NCBI GenBank assembly: GCA_031291325.1
Contig: JARLJG010000058.1
Coordinates: forward strand, 16,246-80,245
From: Burkholderiaceae bacterium
Lineage (GTDB): Bacteria > Pseudomonadota > Gammaproteobacteria > Burkholderiales > Burkholderiaceae_D
Length of the DNA: 64,000 nucleotides
Reading direction: 5' to 3'
Every line of letters begins with the position of its first letter. Position 1 is the first letter of the stretch. Both the position numbers and the translations under genes were made by a program. This document shows, piece by piece, positions 26,652-36,600 of the stretch. The notes below the pieces were generated by a model. The model ran no database searches and was not told where the DNA came from. It saw nothing but the letters and a program-made list of their open reading frames with translations.

Positions 26652-28244
26652 ATGCGTGAGAAACCGGAAAAACCGAATCCCCAGAATCCCGCCGAAGTTG
26701 CACGCGAGGCATTTCGCCAATTGGCAACGCGTCGCATGGTGCCGACTCCGAACGCCTATCGCGACATTTATAACGAAATCGCCGGTACTATCGAGCCGCC
26801 CGGACCGGACAAGGTATTGGATGGTTTTGCCCTTTTCGTCACCGAATTGCCGGGGGAAGTAACTTATTTCGGCCAACGCCTGCAAAGGGCGGTCGCGGCC
26901 AAGGATTGGGAAGAATACGGCAAGCAGCTCACGCAACTGATCGAAAAATTCGTCGCCAACGCCAGTGCAGCCGAAGCGCCGAAGGCAGTTACTGCTTCGC
27001 TACCCTCGACGCCGCCGCCCGCGACCGTGTTGGTCGACGACCAACAGACCCAGGTGATGCGCGAGATGTTGTCCCGCACGCTGACCTTTGCGGTCGCCTC
27101 GCTGCTGCAAGGCGCGCCGGACCTGGTGGAAGAGACCGAGAAACTCGGCGCCTTGATCAAAGACGCCAAATCGGCCCCATTGTTGAACGACGCGGCGACC
27201 CGGCTCAAGCAACTGTGCTTCAAAATCGAATTGCGCAGCGGCGACCTGGCCGAACAGCAAGAGCTGTTGCTGCGCCTGTTCAAGCTATTGCTGGAAAACG
27301 TCACCGAGTTGCTGGAAAACGATTCCTGGCTAAGCGGCCAGATTGCCGGCGTGCAAGCCTTGCTGGCTGGTCCGATCAGCCACGTCGCATTGAAAGACGC
27401 GACCCGCAGCTTGAAGGAAGTCATCTATAAGCAGGGCATGTTGAAGCATAGCCTGACGGAAGCCAAAGTAACGGTCAAAAATATGATGATTACCTTCATC
27501 GACCGCTTGAGCGCGGTCGCCACCACGACCGGCGACTATCACGAAAAAATCGACCTGTATTCGCAGAAGATCAGCCAGGCGCAGGATATCGGGGAACTGA
27601 ATAAAATCCTCGACGACGTGATGCGGGAAACCAAGATCGCCCAGACCGAAGCGCTGCGCTCGCGCGATCAAATGATCAGCGCCCGGCAAGAAGTGCAGGA
27701 AGCAGAAGCGCGCATCCATCAACTGGAAACCAAGCTGGAACAAATGAGCGAACTGGTGCGCGAAGACCAGTTGACCGGCAGCTTGAACCGGCGCGGCCTG
27801 GACGACGTGTTCGAACGCGAATTGGCGCGCGCAGAAAGGCGCAATTCGCCGCTGTGCGTGGCCATGCTGGACCTGGACGACTTCAAGCGCCTCAACGACA
27901 CGCATGGCCATACCGCCGGTGACGAAGCATTGATCCATCTGGTGCGGGTCATCAAGGACACCTTGCGCACGATGGATGTGATTGCCCGTTTCGGCGGCGA
28001 GGAATTCCTGATCGTCTTGCCCGACACAAGCATGGAAGATGCGATGCAGACCGTCACCCGGGTGCAACGCGAATTGACCAAGCGCATTTTCATGCACAAT
28101 AACGAGCGTCTGTTGATAACCTTCAGCGCCGGCGTGGCGTTGCGCAATGGCACCGAAGACCAACTCTCGATGATCAAGCGCGCCGACGAAGCCTTGTACA
28201 AGGCCAAGCGCGCCGGTAAAAACCGCGTGGTAGCCGCGACCTGA
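26652..28244 (+). CDS. Diguanylate cyclase (GGDEF domain)
   Basis: This protein of about 530 aa (MREKPEKPN start chosen because the upstream extension is not protein-like; the ribosome-binding site is weak) is predicted to make c-di-GMP in the cytosol. No membrane segment is seen. The N-terminal 280 residues are helical without a known sensor domain. A coiled coil (about 330-375: ARQEVQEAEARIHQLETKLE) leads into the GGDEF domain with DLDDFKRLNDTHGH, the active loop RFGGEEFLIVLP and an intact inhibitory site RTMD five residues upstream. It begins 196 bp after tssG, so a T6SS link is suggested only by position. Confidence 0.9.
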   Translation: MREKPEKPNPQNPAEVAREAFRQLATRRMVPTPNAYRDIYNEIAGTIEPPGPDKVLDGFALFVTELPGEVTYFGQRLQRAVAAKDWEEYGKQLTQLIEKFVANASAAEAPKAVTASLPSTPPPATVLVDDQQTQVMREMLSRTLTFAVASLLQGAPDLVEETEKLGALIKDAKSAPLLNDAATRLKQLCFKIELRSGDLAEQQELLLRLFKLLLENVTELLENDSWLSGQIAGVQALLAGPISHVALKDATRSLKEVIYKQGMLKHSLTEAKVTVKNMMITFIDRLSAVATTTGDYHEKIDLYSQKISQAQDIGELNKILDDVMRETKIAQTEALRSRDQMISARQEVQEAEARIHQLETKLEQMSELVREDQLTGSLNRRGLDDVFERELARAERRNSPLCVAMLDLDDFKRLNDTHGHTAGDEALIHLVRVIKDTLRTMDVIARFGGEEFLIVLPDTSMEDAMQTVTRVQRELTKRIFMHNNERLLITFSAGVALRNGTEDQLSMIKRADEALYKAKRAGKNRVVAAT

Positions 28245-28285
28245 GTCCGACCTGCGCGCGGTTCGACGCAGGCACTGCAAGAACA

Positions 28286-28315
28286 TCGTCGTTCCCGCCT
28301 TCGCGGGAACGACGA
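28286..28315. repeat. Perfect palindromic intergenic element
   Basis: A 13-bp perfect inverted repeat with a CTTC loop lies 41 bp after the diguanylate cyclase stop. It has the look of the REP-type TTCCCGC/GCGGGAA elements scattered in proteobacterial intergenic regions. It may also terminate transcription, but no T-tract follows. Confidence 0.6.
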
Positions 28316-28395
28316 GGGTGTTCTAGCGCTAGATTGATATTTTTTACCCACAAAATACTCGGACCAACAGGTATTTTTAATTTGCGGCATTTTTC

Positions 28396-29889
28396 ATGAC
28401 TACAGAACAATCAGCAACTCCACCCTCCTCGCTCGACCCCGCCGATTGGCAAGAGTTGCGCGCGCAAGGGCATCGGATGCTGGACGACATGTTCGATTAT
28501 CTCGAACATTTACGCGAACGCCCGGTGTGGCAGCCGATTCCGCAATCGGTGCGCGCGACCTTCCAGGCGCCGGCGCCCGGCAAGCCCAACGACCTGGCGG
28601 CAGCGCATCAAACCTTCATGCAGGATATCTTGCCCTACGCAGTCGGCAACAGCCATCCCGGCTTCATGGGCTGGGTGCAAGGCGGCGGCAATCCGGTGGG
28701 CATGCTGGCCGATATGCTGGCCGCCGGGCTGAATGCGAATGTAGGCGGGCGCAATCAGATTCCTATCGAAGTCGAATGGCAAGTCATGCGCTGGGTGCGC
28801 GACTTCTTCGGCTTTCCGGAAGCAGCCAGCGGCCTGTTTGTGACCGGCACTTCGATGGCCAACTTGATCGCGCTGTGGGTCGCGCGAACGGCTGCAGCAG
28901 GCGTCGAAGTGCGCCAACAGGGCGTGGCCGGAGCTGCGCCGCATCTGGTCGCCTATACCTCGGCGGGCGCGCACGGCTGCATCGCGCAGGCGATGGATTT
29001 GGCAGGTCTGGGCCGCAATGCGCTGCGCGTCATTCCAATGACTGCCGATTTCGAAATGGATTTAAGCTTGCTGCAAGCGGCGATTGCGGCCGATCGCGCA
29101 GCGGGCCTGCAGCCGTTTTTTGTCGCCGCCACCGCCGGCACGGTGGATGTCGGTGCGATCGACCCGCTGGCGGCCATCGCCGATCTGGCCGCCAAGGAAA
29201 ATCTCTGGTTCCATGTGGACGGCGCATTTGGCGCGCTGGCGATCCTGGCGCCGCAGATCGCGCCGCGCCTGGCGGGGATAGAACGCGCCGATTCGATTGC
29301 CTTCGATTTTCACAAATGGGGCCAGGTGCCCTACGATGCCGGCTTCATCCTGGTGCGCGACGGCGCCGCGCATCTGCGCACGTTCGCTGCTCCAGTCTCC
29401 TATCTGCGGCGCGAAGAGCGCGGACTGGCCGGCGGCTCGCCCTGGCCCTGCGATTTCGGCCCCGACCTGTCGCGTGGATTCCGGGCGCTCAAGGCATGGT
29501 TTACGATACAAGTGTATGGCACGGAAAAGTTGGGCGAAGTCATCGCCGGCACCTGCGAATTGGCGCAATACCTGAAGCGCCGTATCGAGGCCTCGCCGAT
29601 GCTCGAACTGTTGGCTCCGGTTTCGCTCAATATCGTGTGCTTTCGCTACCGCTGCCTGGAAATACTGACCGGCGAAACCGAATCCGATACCAAGAAGATT
29701 GATCGCATCAATGCCGACATCGCCGTGGCGGTACAGGAATCGGGCGTCGCCGCACCCTCGACGACACTGATTGCGGGACGCCTGGCAATCCGCGCGGCGA
29801 TTGTCAACCATCGCACCAGCGAGCGCGAAATCGACGACCTGATCGACGCCACCTTGTCGTTCGGCGCAGCCATCTGCAAGATCGCATAA
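28396..29889 (+). CDS. PLP-dependent group II amino-acid decarboxylase
   Basis: This 497-aa protein belongs to the aromatic-L-amino-acid/aspartate decarboxylase superfamily, which converts an amino acid to its amine plus CO2. Family marks are the N-terminal HRMLDDMFDYLEHLRERPV and NSHPGFMGWVQGGGNPVGML region, EVEWQVMRWVRDFFGFP, TSMANLIALWVAR, WFHVDGAFG (PLP-contact Asp) and DFHKWGQVPYD with the Schiff-base Lys307. The substrate cannot be read. It opens a run of nine co-directional genes and is 14 bp from the ATP-grasp gene, so the two are almost certainly co-transcribed. This suggests its amine product is a substrate for the neighbour. Confidence 0.88.
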   Translation: MTTEQSATPPSSLDPADWQELRAQGHRMLDDMFDYLEHLRERPVWQPIPQSVRATFQAPAPGKPNDLAAAHQTFMQDILPYAVGNSHPGFMGWVQGGGNPVGMLADMLAAGLNANVGGRNQIPIEVEWQVMRWVRDFFGFPEAASGLFVTGTSMANLIALWVARTAAAGVEVRQQGVAGAAPHLVAYTSAGAHGCIAQAMDLAGLGRNALRVIPMTADFEMDLSLLQAAIAADRAAGLQPFFVAATAGTVDVGAIDPLAAIADLAAKENLWFHVDGAFGALAILAPQIAPRLAGIERADSIAFDFHKWGQVPYDAGFILVRDGAAHLRTFAAPVSYLRREERGLAGGSPWPCDFGPDLSRGFRALKAWFTIQVYGTEKLGEVIAGTCELAQYLKRRIEASPMLELLAPVSLNIVCFRYRCLEILTGETESDTKKIDRINADIAVAVQESGVAAPSTTLIAGRLAIRAAIVNHRTSEREIDDLIDATLSFGAAICKIA

Positions 29890-29903
29890 AAAAGGAAAAT
29901 ACG

Positions 29904-31151
29904 ATGACTGCCACGCCAACGAACGATCCGGCCGACGACAACCGTCCGCAAGCGCTGATCGGTCTCGCGCCGTTGATGCGGCAGGCGTTTGCCGGCGTCG
30001 ATCTGCGTCCGTTCGGCACCCGCCTGGTGCAACGCGCATTGCAATATCCGCGCGACGCCAACACCCTGATGGACTTGTCGACCGTGCTGCAATTGGTCGG
30101 CAATCGAGATTTGGCGCTGGCCACGCAAGCACAGGCATTGCAGTTGCAGCAGTTGTACCGATTGCCCGCTGCCAGCGGCGCGCCCGGCATACGCTTGCTG
30201 GCCATCGTCAGCGCCGGCGACTTGATGGCAAACACGCCAATCGAATTCTTGATCGAGGGCTCGGATGTGGCGCTCGACCTCTTGTATATCGACGCGAAAT
30301 TTCCGCTCCCGGCGACCTTGCCGGAACACGACATCGTATTCATTGCGTTGGGAGAATCCGACGAAAATCGCCCTTTGCTGACCCAAATTGCGCAGCAAGC
30401 CAAGTCCTGGACCCGGCCCTTGCTGAACCGTCCGGAATGCATTGCCAATTTGACCCGCAACGGCGCCTGCGCACTGTTGGGAAGCGCGCCCGGCATCTCG
30501 ATGCCGATTTCCGTCCGCGTTGCGCGCGCGACCTTGACTCAACTTGCGCAGCGCGAACTGAATGCGACGGCAATCCTGGCGGACGGCGATTTCCCGATTA
30601 TCGTGCGCCCGGTCGGATCGCATGGCGGCCACGGATTGGATAAAATCGACCAGCCTGACAGTCTTGAAAAGTATCTGGAAAGCGAAGACGCCGCCGAATT
30701 CTATATCTCGCGCTTCGTCGACTATCGCAGCGACGACGGCCAGTTCCGCAAGTATCGGATCATGCTCATCGAAGGCAAGCCTTTTATTTGCCACATGGCG
30801 ATTTCGCAGAACTGGATGATTCATTATCTCAATGCAGGCATGCTCGAAAGCGCGGAAAAACGCGCCGAAGAAGCGCGCTTCATGGCCGATTTTGAAACCG
30901 GCTTCGCGCTGCGCCATGCCGCTGCGTTCCGAGCAGTGACGGAAATCCTGCAACTCGATTACGTGGGTCTCGATTGCGCCGAAACCAGGGACGGCAAACT
31001 GCTCATTTTCGAGGCCGACAGCGACATGATCGTGCATGCGATGGATCCGGTGGATATGTTTCCGTATAAACAAGCGACGATGCGCAAGATCTTCGATGCG
31101 TTTCACGCGATGTTGGAAAGCGCCATCAAGCGCAACAGGAAATACCAGTAG
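29904..31151 (+). CDS. ATP-grasp ligase-like protein (family 1 of 2)
   Basis: This 415-aa protein has a strong ribosome-binding site (AAGGAAA). Residues 30-85 look like a TPR-like helical pair; about 90-200 form a Rossmann-like pre-ATP-grasp region. The ATP-grasp part has PIIVRPVGSHGGHGLDKI (Gly-rich loop), FYISRFVDYRSDDGQFRKYR and LDCAETRDGKLLIFEADSD. ATP-grasp enzymes join a carboxylate to an amine or thiol through an acyl-phosphate. The usual E-x-N metal ligand region reads FEADSD, so the Asn position is Asp. The C-terminal 250 residues are clearly related to the C-terminal part of the gene at 49653-51395. Substrates are unknown. Confidence 0.75.
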   Translation: MTATPTNDPADDNRPQALIGLAPLMRQAFAGVDLRPFGTRLVQRALQYPRDANTLMDLSTVLQLVGNRDLALATQAQALQLQQLYRLPAASGAPGIRLLAIVSAGDLMANTPIEFLIEGSDVALDLLYIDAKFPLPATLPEHDIVFIALGESDENRPLLTQIAQQAKSWTRPLLNRPECIANLTRNGACALLGSAPGISMPISVRVARATLTQLAQRELNATAILADGDFPIIVRPVGSHGGHGLDKIDQPDSLEKYLESEDAAEFYISRFVDYRSDDGQFRKYRIMLIEGKPFICHMAISQNWMIHYLNAGMLESAEKRAEEARFMADFETGFALRHAAAFRAVTEILQLDYVGLDCAETRDGKLLIFEADSDMIVHAMDPVDMFPYKQATMRKIFDAFHAMLESAIKRNRKYQ

Positions 31152-31355
31152 TCGCAGGACAAACATTGAAAAATTTCACTGGTTCAACAAAAAATACCTG
31201 AAGAAACGGGAATTCCAGCCGTCAATAAAGAAACAGTCGGTAACTACCGCTTAAACATTGTTAAGTTTGCATTGCTTTTCAGCGATTCAATACGGTATTG
31301 ACAATTTTCATATGCTTCATATGCGTGCATGATCCAATGAAAGGCCTGTCGAGCT

Positions 31356-32963
31356 ATGACCACCACTAAGCAAAAGCGCACTATGCCATCCAACGCGCAA
31401 TCGACATCCTTGTCCAGGCAAGAGGCCTTGCCGTTCACCGCACAACTCTTGACCGAGGGCGGCGATGCCCGCATCGTGCTCGACGTCGTCAGCGGCCTGA
31501 ACAAATATGCGTGCGCTCCCATCCCCGACCCCGGCATGATCGCGCTCGGATCGTCCACCGCATCGATCGTCTCGGCGCAGGGATTTCGCGCCGCCGATTT
31601 GCTGCGCACCAAGTTGGCATTGGCAACCGCTTCGTCCGAATCCGCCTACGCGATGTATGCCGGCGAATTGAATCGCATGCGCGCCGAATTGCTTAACTTG
31701 TGCGGGATTACGGACGGCGCCGACGTGGTGTTTGCCGCCTCCGGCACCGACATTCACTTGATCGCCGCACAGGCGTTCAGCAGCGCAGAGAAGCAGGCGC
31801 CCCTGGTCATCATGGTCGAAGCCAACGAAACCGGCAGCGGCGTGGCCGCAGCGCTGGCGGGACGGCATTTCAGTTCGCACTCTGCGCTTGGCGAATCGGT
31901 CACCTCCGGTTCCGACATCGCGCATGCAGCGGCAGTCGAAGTCGTCAGCGTCGCCCTGCGCGACTCCAACGGCAAAGCGCGCCCAAGCGCCGCCATCGAC
32001 GCCGATTTCGACGCATTGGCAAGCCAGGCCGCGCAAGCCGGCCGGCGCGTGCTGTTGATCGTGATCGACGGCTCGAAGACCGGCACCATCGCGCCATCGA
32101 CCGGCTGCGCATTGCGCTTGCAACAACAGTATGCCGGACGCATCGACGTGATGGTCGACGCTTGCCAGTTCCGCATTGCGCCCGCCACGGTGCGCGCCTA
32201 TCTGCAGCGCAATTTCATGGTGGCGCTGACCGGCTCGAAATTCGTCAGCGGCCCGACCTTTTCCGGCGCGCTGTTGATCCCGCCGCTGTGCGCGCGCCGC
32301 ATGCGTAAAAATCCGATTCCAGAGGCCTTGCGCGCCTATTCGTCGCGCGCCGACTGGCCGCAGGATTGGGATGCGGCGGTCGCACTCGACCAAATAGCCA
32401 ATTTCGGCCTGCTGTTGCGCTGGGAAGCCGCACTGTCCGAGATTCGCGCATTTCGCGCGGTGCCGGAAGAACAAGTAATCAAATTTTTGACGGCATTTGG
32501 CGCCGCAGTCCAGGCGAAGCTCAAGAGCGACCCGCTGCTGGAACCTTTGCCCTTGCCTACGCTGGACAGAGAACCCCTGGTCGGCGCGACAAGTTGGGAT
32601 CACATCCCGACCATTCATCCTTTCTTGCTATTTCAACCAAACGAAGCCAAGGGACGCAGTGCGCTCGATGGCGAGCAAACGCTCAAAATCTATCGACTCC
32701 TGCAATCCGATCTCTCGACGAGGAAAGAGTTTGGCTCCGACAAAGCGGCAAGCGAATTGGCGGCGCTGCGTTGCCAGTTCGGCCAACCGGTGAGTTGCGG
32801 ACATCGGGACGGCGTTCCGGTCAGTGCCTTGCGCATTTGCGTCAGCATGCGGATGATTGTGCAGGCTGCCGCAAACGATGGCCACGATGCGGAATCGATT
32901 ATTGCAACGGCGATGGCAGCGCTGGACAAAACCAGCTTGATCGTCAAGTCTTTACTGCAATAA
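31356..32963 (+). CDS. PLP-fold type I enzyme of unknown reaction
   Basis: This 535-aa protein looks like a class V aminotransferase/decarboxylase-fold enzyme. FAASGTDIHLIAAQAF resembles a phosphate-binding segment, VMVDACQFRIAP supplies the PLP Asp, and LTGSKFVSGPTFSGALL has the probable Schiff-base Lys295. The subfamily is not one I recognise; kynureninase or desulfurase relatives are possible. It starts 204 bp after the ATP-grasp gene and ends before the giant-repeat gene. Two start codons (31356 and 31383) are possible; the longer has GAAAGG about 12 bases upstream. Whether it is active cannot be settled by eye. Confidence 0.65.
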   Translation: MTTTKQKRTMPSNAQSTSLSRQEALPFTAQLLTEGGDARIVLDVVSGLNKYACAPIPDPGMIALGSSTASIVSAQGFRAADLLRTKLALATASSESAYAMYAGELNRMRAELLNLCGITDGADVVFAASGTDIHLIAAQAFSSAEKQAPLVIMVEANETGSGVAAALAGRHFSSHSALGESVTSGSDIAHAAAVEVVSVALRDSNGKARPSAAIDADFDALASQAAQAGRRVLLIVIDGSKTGTIAPSTGCALRLQQQYAGRIDVMVDACQFRIAPATVRAYLQRNFMVALTGSKFVSGPTFSGALLIPPLCARRMRKNPIPEALRAYSSRADWPQDWDAAVALDQIANFGLLLRWEAALSEIRAFRAVPEEQVIKFLTAFGAAVQAKLKSDPLLEPLPLPTLDREPLVGATSWDHIPTIHPFLLFQPNEAKGRSALDGEQTLKIYRLLQSDLSTRKEFGSDKAASELAALRCQFGQPVSCGHRDGVPVSALRICVSMRMIVQAAANDGHDAESIIATAMAALDKTSLIVKSLLQ

Positions 32964-33184
32964 CGCGATTGGCGCTGTTCACTTCATAGTCAAATTAACA
33001 CATCTCAGCCTGCTTTAATATATTCCCTAATATAGAGGGTATCTCCCGACTGATCGAGACAGTCCAGCCGCCCCCAAAAAACTTATTTCGCCGTCTACTA
33101 TTTCCCTCTGAAAATCTGCGCGTCGAGCTTGATTTGACAATGTATTGTCGATTTCAACACGTCTTTCCGCCGAACTACTTTCAA

Positions 33185-33204
33185 AATAGATACCAATAGA
33201 TACC
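33185..33204. repeat. Tandem 10-bp direct repeat
   Basis: AATAGATACC occurs twice back to back. It lies in the upstream region of the giant-repeat gene, and a regulator site is possible. Confidence 0.5.
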
Positions 33205-33323
33205 GAAAGTGGAAATATTTTCGCTACCCCCTAAATTTCTCCAAATATTTGCCGAAAAGGAATACGAGCAAGATGTAAAGACTCGAAAGCCAAAAGCTCT
33301 CGAGGGAAAAGGTTGCTTGTTTG

Positions 33324-33345
33324 ATTTGTGACTAATTTGTGACTA
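33324..33345. repeat. Tandem 11-bp direct repeat
   Basis: ATTTGTGACTA occurs twice in direct succession, 280 bp upstream of the giant-gene start codon. It is followed by a small palindromic AGATCTAGATC stretch. Confidence 0.5.
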
Positions 33346-33352
33346 ATTAGAT

Positions 33353-33568
33353 CTAGATCAACAAAAATCCATTTGGCAATTTTTGTGGTTGCTTAGTGCG
33401 GTAGAAGCCATATCCTTTAGATTTGCAGGCGAATAGGTCGCATCCGCTGGCACGCCAGGGCAACGCAGAAAATTTATGGCGCAGGTCGGCGTTAAAAGCA
33501 ACGGATGTGCAAGCAGGACAGGAATAGTGCAGCTCCGAAAAATCGGGGGGGCGTAGAGTCAAAAACAT
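33353..33568 (-). CDS. Possible small Cys-containing protein (weak)
   Basis: A 71-codon minus-strand frame starts at the ATG complementary to 33566-33568 and lies outside the giant CDS. It contains CPAC and a later C-x5-C pair (GCDLFACKSKG), which could form a zinc site. There is no ribosome-binding site, and codon use is not typical. It may be a remnant or chance frame. Confidence 0.2.
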   Translation of the reverse strand: MFLTLRPPDFSELHYSCPACTSVAFNADLRHKFSALPWRASGCDLFACKSKGYGFYRTKQPQKLPNGFLLI

Positions 33569-33627
33569 ATGGTTCAGCAATGGCGAACCATAAAAATGAA
33601 ACAAGCAAACAAGACAGGGGTGGCAAA

Positions 33628-36600
33628 ATGAGTTACGTAACCGGATTAACGACTGCCGAAGTTGCGGTGATGACGTCGTCGCAAATCGCTGCGCTACAGA
33701 CATCCGATATCATTGCATTCTCGACCGATCAGCTTCAGGCGTTCACGACCACCCAGATCCATTCGTATTTCAGCACGCTGGATATCGCCGCGCTGACCAC
33801 GGCGCAAGTCAATCTGGGTTTGAATACGGATCAAATTGTCGCCTTGACCACTGCGGAAGTCGCTGCGCTCACTACTGCACAGATCAATCAGGGATTGAGC
33901 ACGGATCAAGTTGCCGCGTTGACCACCGCGCAAGTCCAGGCCCTGCGCACTTCGCAAGTTGCCGCCCTGAATACCAACCAAATCAGCCTGGGTCTAAGTA
34001 CTTCGGATATCGTCGCCCTTACCACGGCGCAGGTTGCCGCATTGACGACTGCGCAAGTCAAGCTGGGTTTGACTACCGACCAGATTGTCGCGTTGACCAC
34101 CGCCGATGTGGCCGCCTTGACTACCGCCCAACTCAATCTCGGCCTCACTACCGCGCAGTTTGGCGCCTTGACCACGGCTGAAGTGGTGGCACTGCGCACC
34201 TCCCAGGTTGCCGCATTGAGCACCGGGCAAATCAACCAGGCGTTGACCACCGACGAATTGGTGGCGATGACCAGCGCGCAGATTCAAGCGTTGACCAGCG
34301 CGCAAATAAACCTCGGCTTGACCACCGCCGATGTCGCCGCGTTGACGACTGCGCAAGTGCAGGCATTGCGCACTTCGCAAGTGGCCGCTTTGAACACCGC
34401 ACAAATCAGTCTAGCGCTAAGCACGTCCGATATCGTCGCGATGACGACTGCGCAGGTTGCAGCGCTGACCACCGGCCAAATCAAACAAGGCTTGACCACC
34501 GATCAGATTGTTGCGTTGACAACCACCGATGTTGCCGCGTTGACTACCGGGCAAATCAGCTCCGGCTTGACCACCGCCGATGTCGCCGCCTTGACCACTG
34601 CGCAAGTGCAGGCATTGCGCACGTCGCAGGTCACCGCTCTCGGCACCGCGCAGATCAACCTCGGCTTGAGCACCGACGATATCGTTGCGCTGACCACCGC
34701 GCAATTGGTCGCCTTGACGACGGCCCAGGTCGCCCAAGGTTTGTCGACCGACCAGGTCGCCGCCTTGACTACTGCGCAAGTGCAGGCCTTGCGCACTTCG
34801 CAAGTTGCCGCATTGACGACCTCACAAATCAACCAAGGCCTGAGCACGTCGGATATCGCCGCCCTGACCACCGCCCAGGTTGCCGCCTTGACGACTGCGC
34901 AAGTCAAGCTGGGTTTGACTACCGACCAGGTTGTGGCATTGACCACCGCCGATGTCGCCGCCTTGACTACGGCACAACTCAACCAAGGCCTCACTACCGC
35001 GCAATTCGGCGCGTTGACCACGGCAGAAGTGGTGGCATTGCGCACCGCCCAGGTTGCCGCATTGAGCACCGCGCAAATCAACCAGGCGTTGACCACCGAC
35101 GAATTGGTGGCGATGACCAGCGCGCAGATTCAAGCGTTGACCAGCGCGCAGATCAACCTCGGCTTGACCACCGCCGATGTCGCTGCCTTGACCACTGCGC
35201 AAGTGCAGGCGCTGCGCACTTCGCAGATCGCCGCGTTGAATACTGCGCAAGTCAACCAAGGTCTGAGCACAGCGGATATCGCCGCCCTGACCACCGCTCA
35301 AGTTGCCGCCTTGACGACTGCGCAAGTCAAGCTGGGTTTGACTACCGACCAGGTTGTCGCGTTGACCACCGCCGATGTCGCTGCCTTGACCACTGCTCAG
35401 CTCAATCAAGGTCTCACTACAGCCCAATTCGCGTCCTTGACCACGGCTGAAGTGGTGGCACTGCGCACCGCCCAGGTTGCCGCATTGAGCACCGCGCAAA
35501 TCAACCAGGCGTTGACCACCGACGAATTGGTGGCGATGACCAGCGCACAGATTCAAGCGTTGACCAGCGCGCAAATCAACCTCGGCTTGACCACCGCCGA
35601 TGTCGCCGCGTTGACGACTGCGCAAGTGCAGGCATTGCGCACTTCGCAAGTCGCCGCTTTGAGCACCGCGCAAATCAACGCCGGCTTAAGCACGGACGAT
35701 ATCGTCGCAATGACAACTGCACAGATTGCAGCACTGACCGCAACACAAGTCAAACAAGGATTGACCACCGATCAGGTGGTGGCGTTGACGACTGCCGATA
35801 TCGTTGCCTTGACTACCGGACAAATCAACGCCGGCTTGACCACCGCCGACGTCGCAGCCTTGACCACCGCGCAAGTGCAGGCACTGCATACGGCGCAGGT
35901 TGCGGCTCTCGGCACGGCGCAGATCAACCTCGGCTTGAACACCAGCGATATCGTCGCGCTGACCACCGCGCAATTGGTTGCCTTGACGACGGCCCAGGTA
36001 GCCCAGGGTTTGTCGACCGACCAGGTTGCCGCCTTGACCACCGCGCAGGTGCAGGCCTTGCGCACTGCGCAAGTTGCCGCATTGACGACCGCACAAATCA
36101 ACCAGGGCCTGAGCACGGCGGATATCGCCGCCCTGACCACGGCGCAGGTTGCCGCATTGACGACTGCGCAAGTCAAGTTGGGTTTGACCACCGACCAGGT
36201 TGTTGCGTTGACCACTGCCGATGTCGCCGCCTTGACCACGGCCCAGCTCAACCAAGGTCTCACTACCGCCCAATTCGCGTCCTTGACCACCGCTGAAGTG
36301 GTGGCGCTGCGCACCGCCCAGGTTGCCGCGTTGAGCACCGCGCAAATCAATCAAGCGTTGACCACCGACGAATTGGTGGCGATGACCAGCGCGCAGATTC
36401 AAGCGTTGACCAGCGCGCAAATCAATCAGGGCTTGACCACTGACCAGGTCGCCGCGTTGACGACTGCGCAGGTGCAGGCACTGCGCACTTCGCAGATCGC
36501 CGCGTTGAACACGGCGCAAGTCAACCTTGGGCTCAGCACAGCCGATATCGCTGCTCTGACCACCGCCCAGGTTGCGGCCTTGACGACTGCGCAAGTCAAG

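Larger units (their letters stand above)
32964..33627. other. AT-rich leader of the first giant-repeat gene
   Basis: This 664-bp region is lower in GC than its surroundings and has no supported gene on the plus strand. It holds two exact tandem duplications (33185-33204 and 33324-33345) and one weak minus-strand reading frame (33353-33568). A promoter and long 5' leader for the giant gene are expected here. Confidence 0.5.

Noticed and set aside
33505..33627. Upstream ATG as start of giant gene 1
   Set aside because: The extra residues are not repeat-like and lack a ribosome-binding site, while the ATG at 33628 has AGGGGTGG just upstream.
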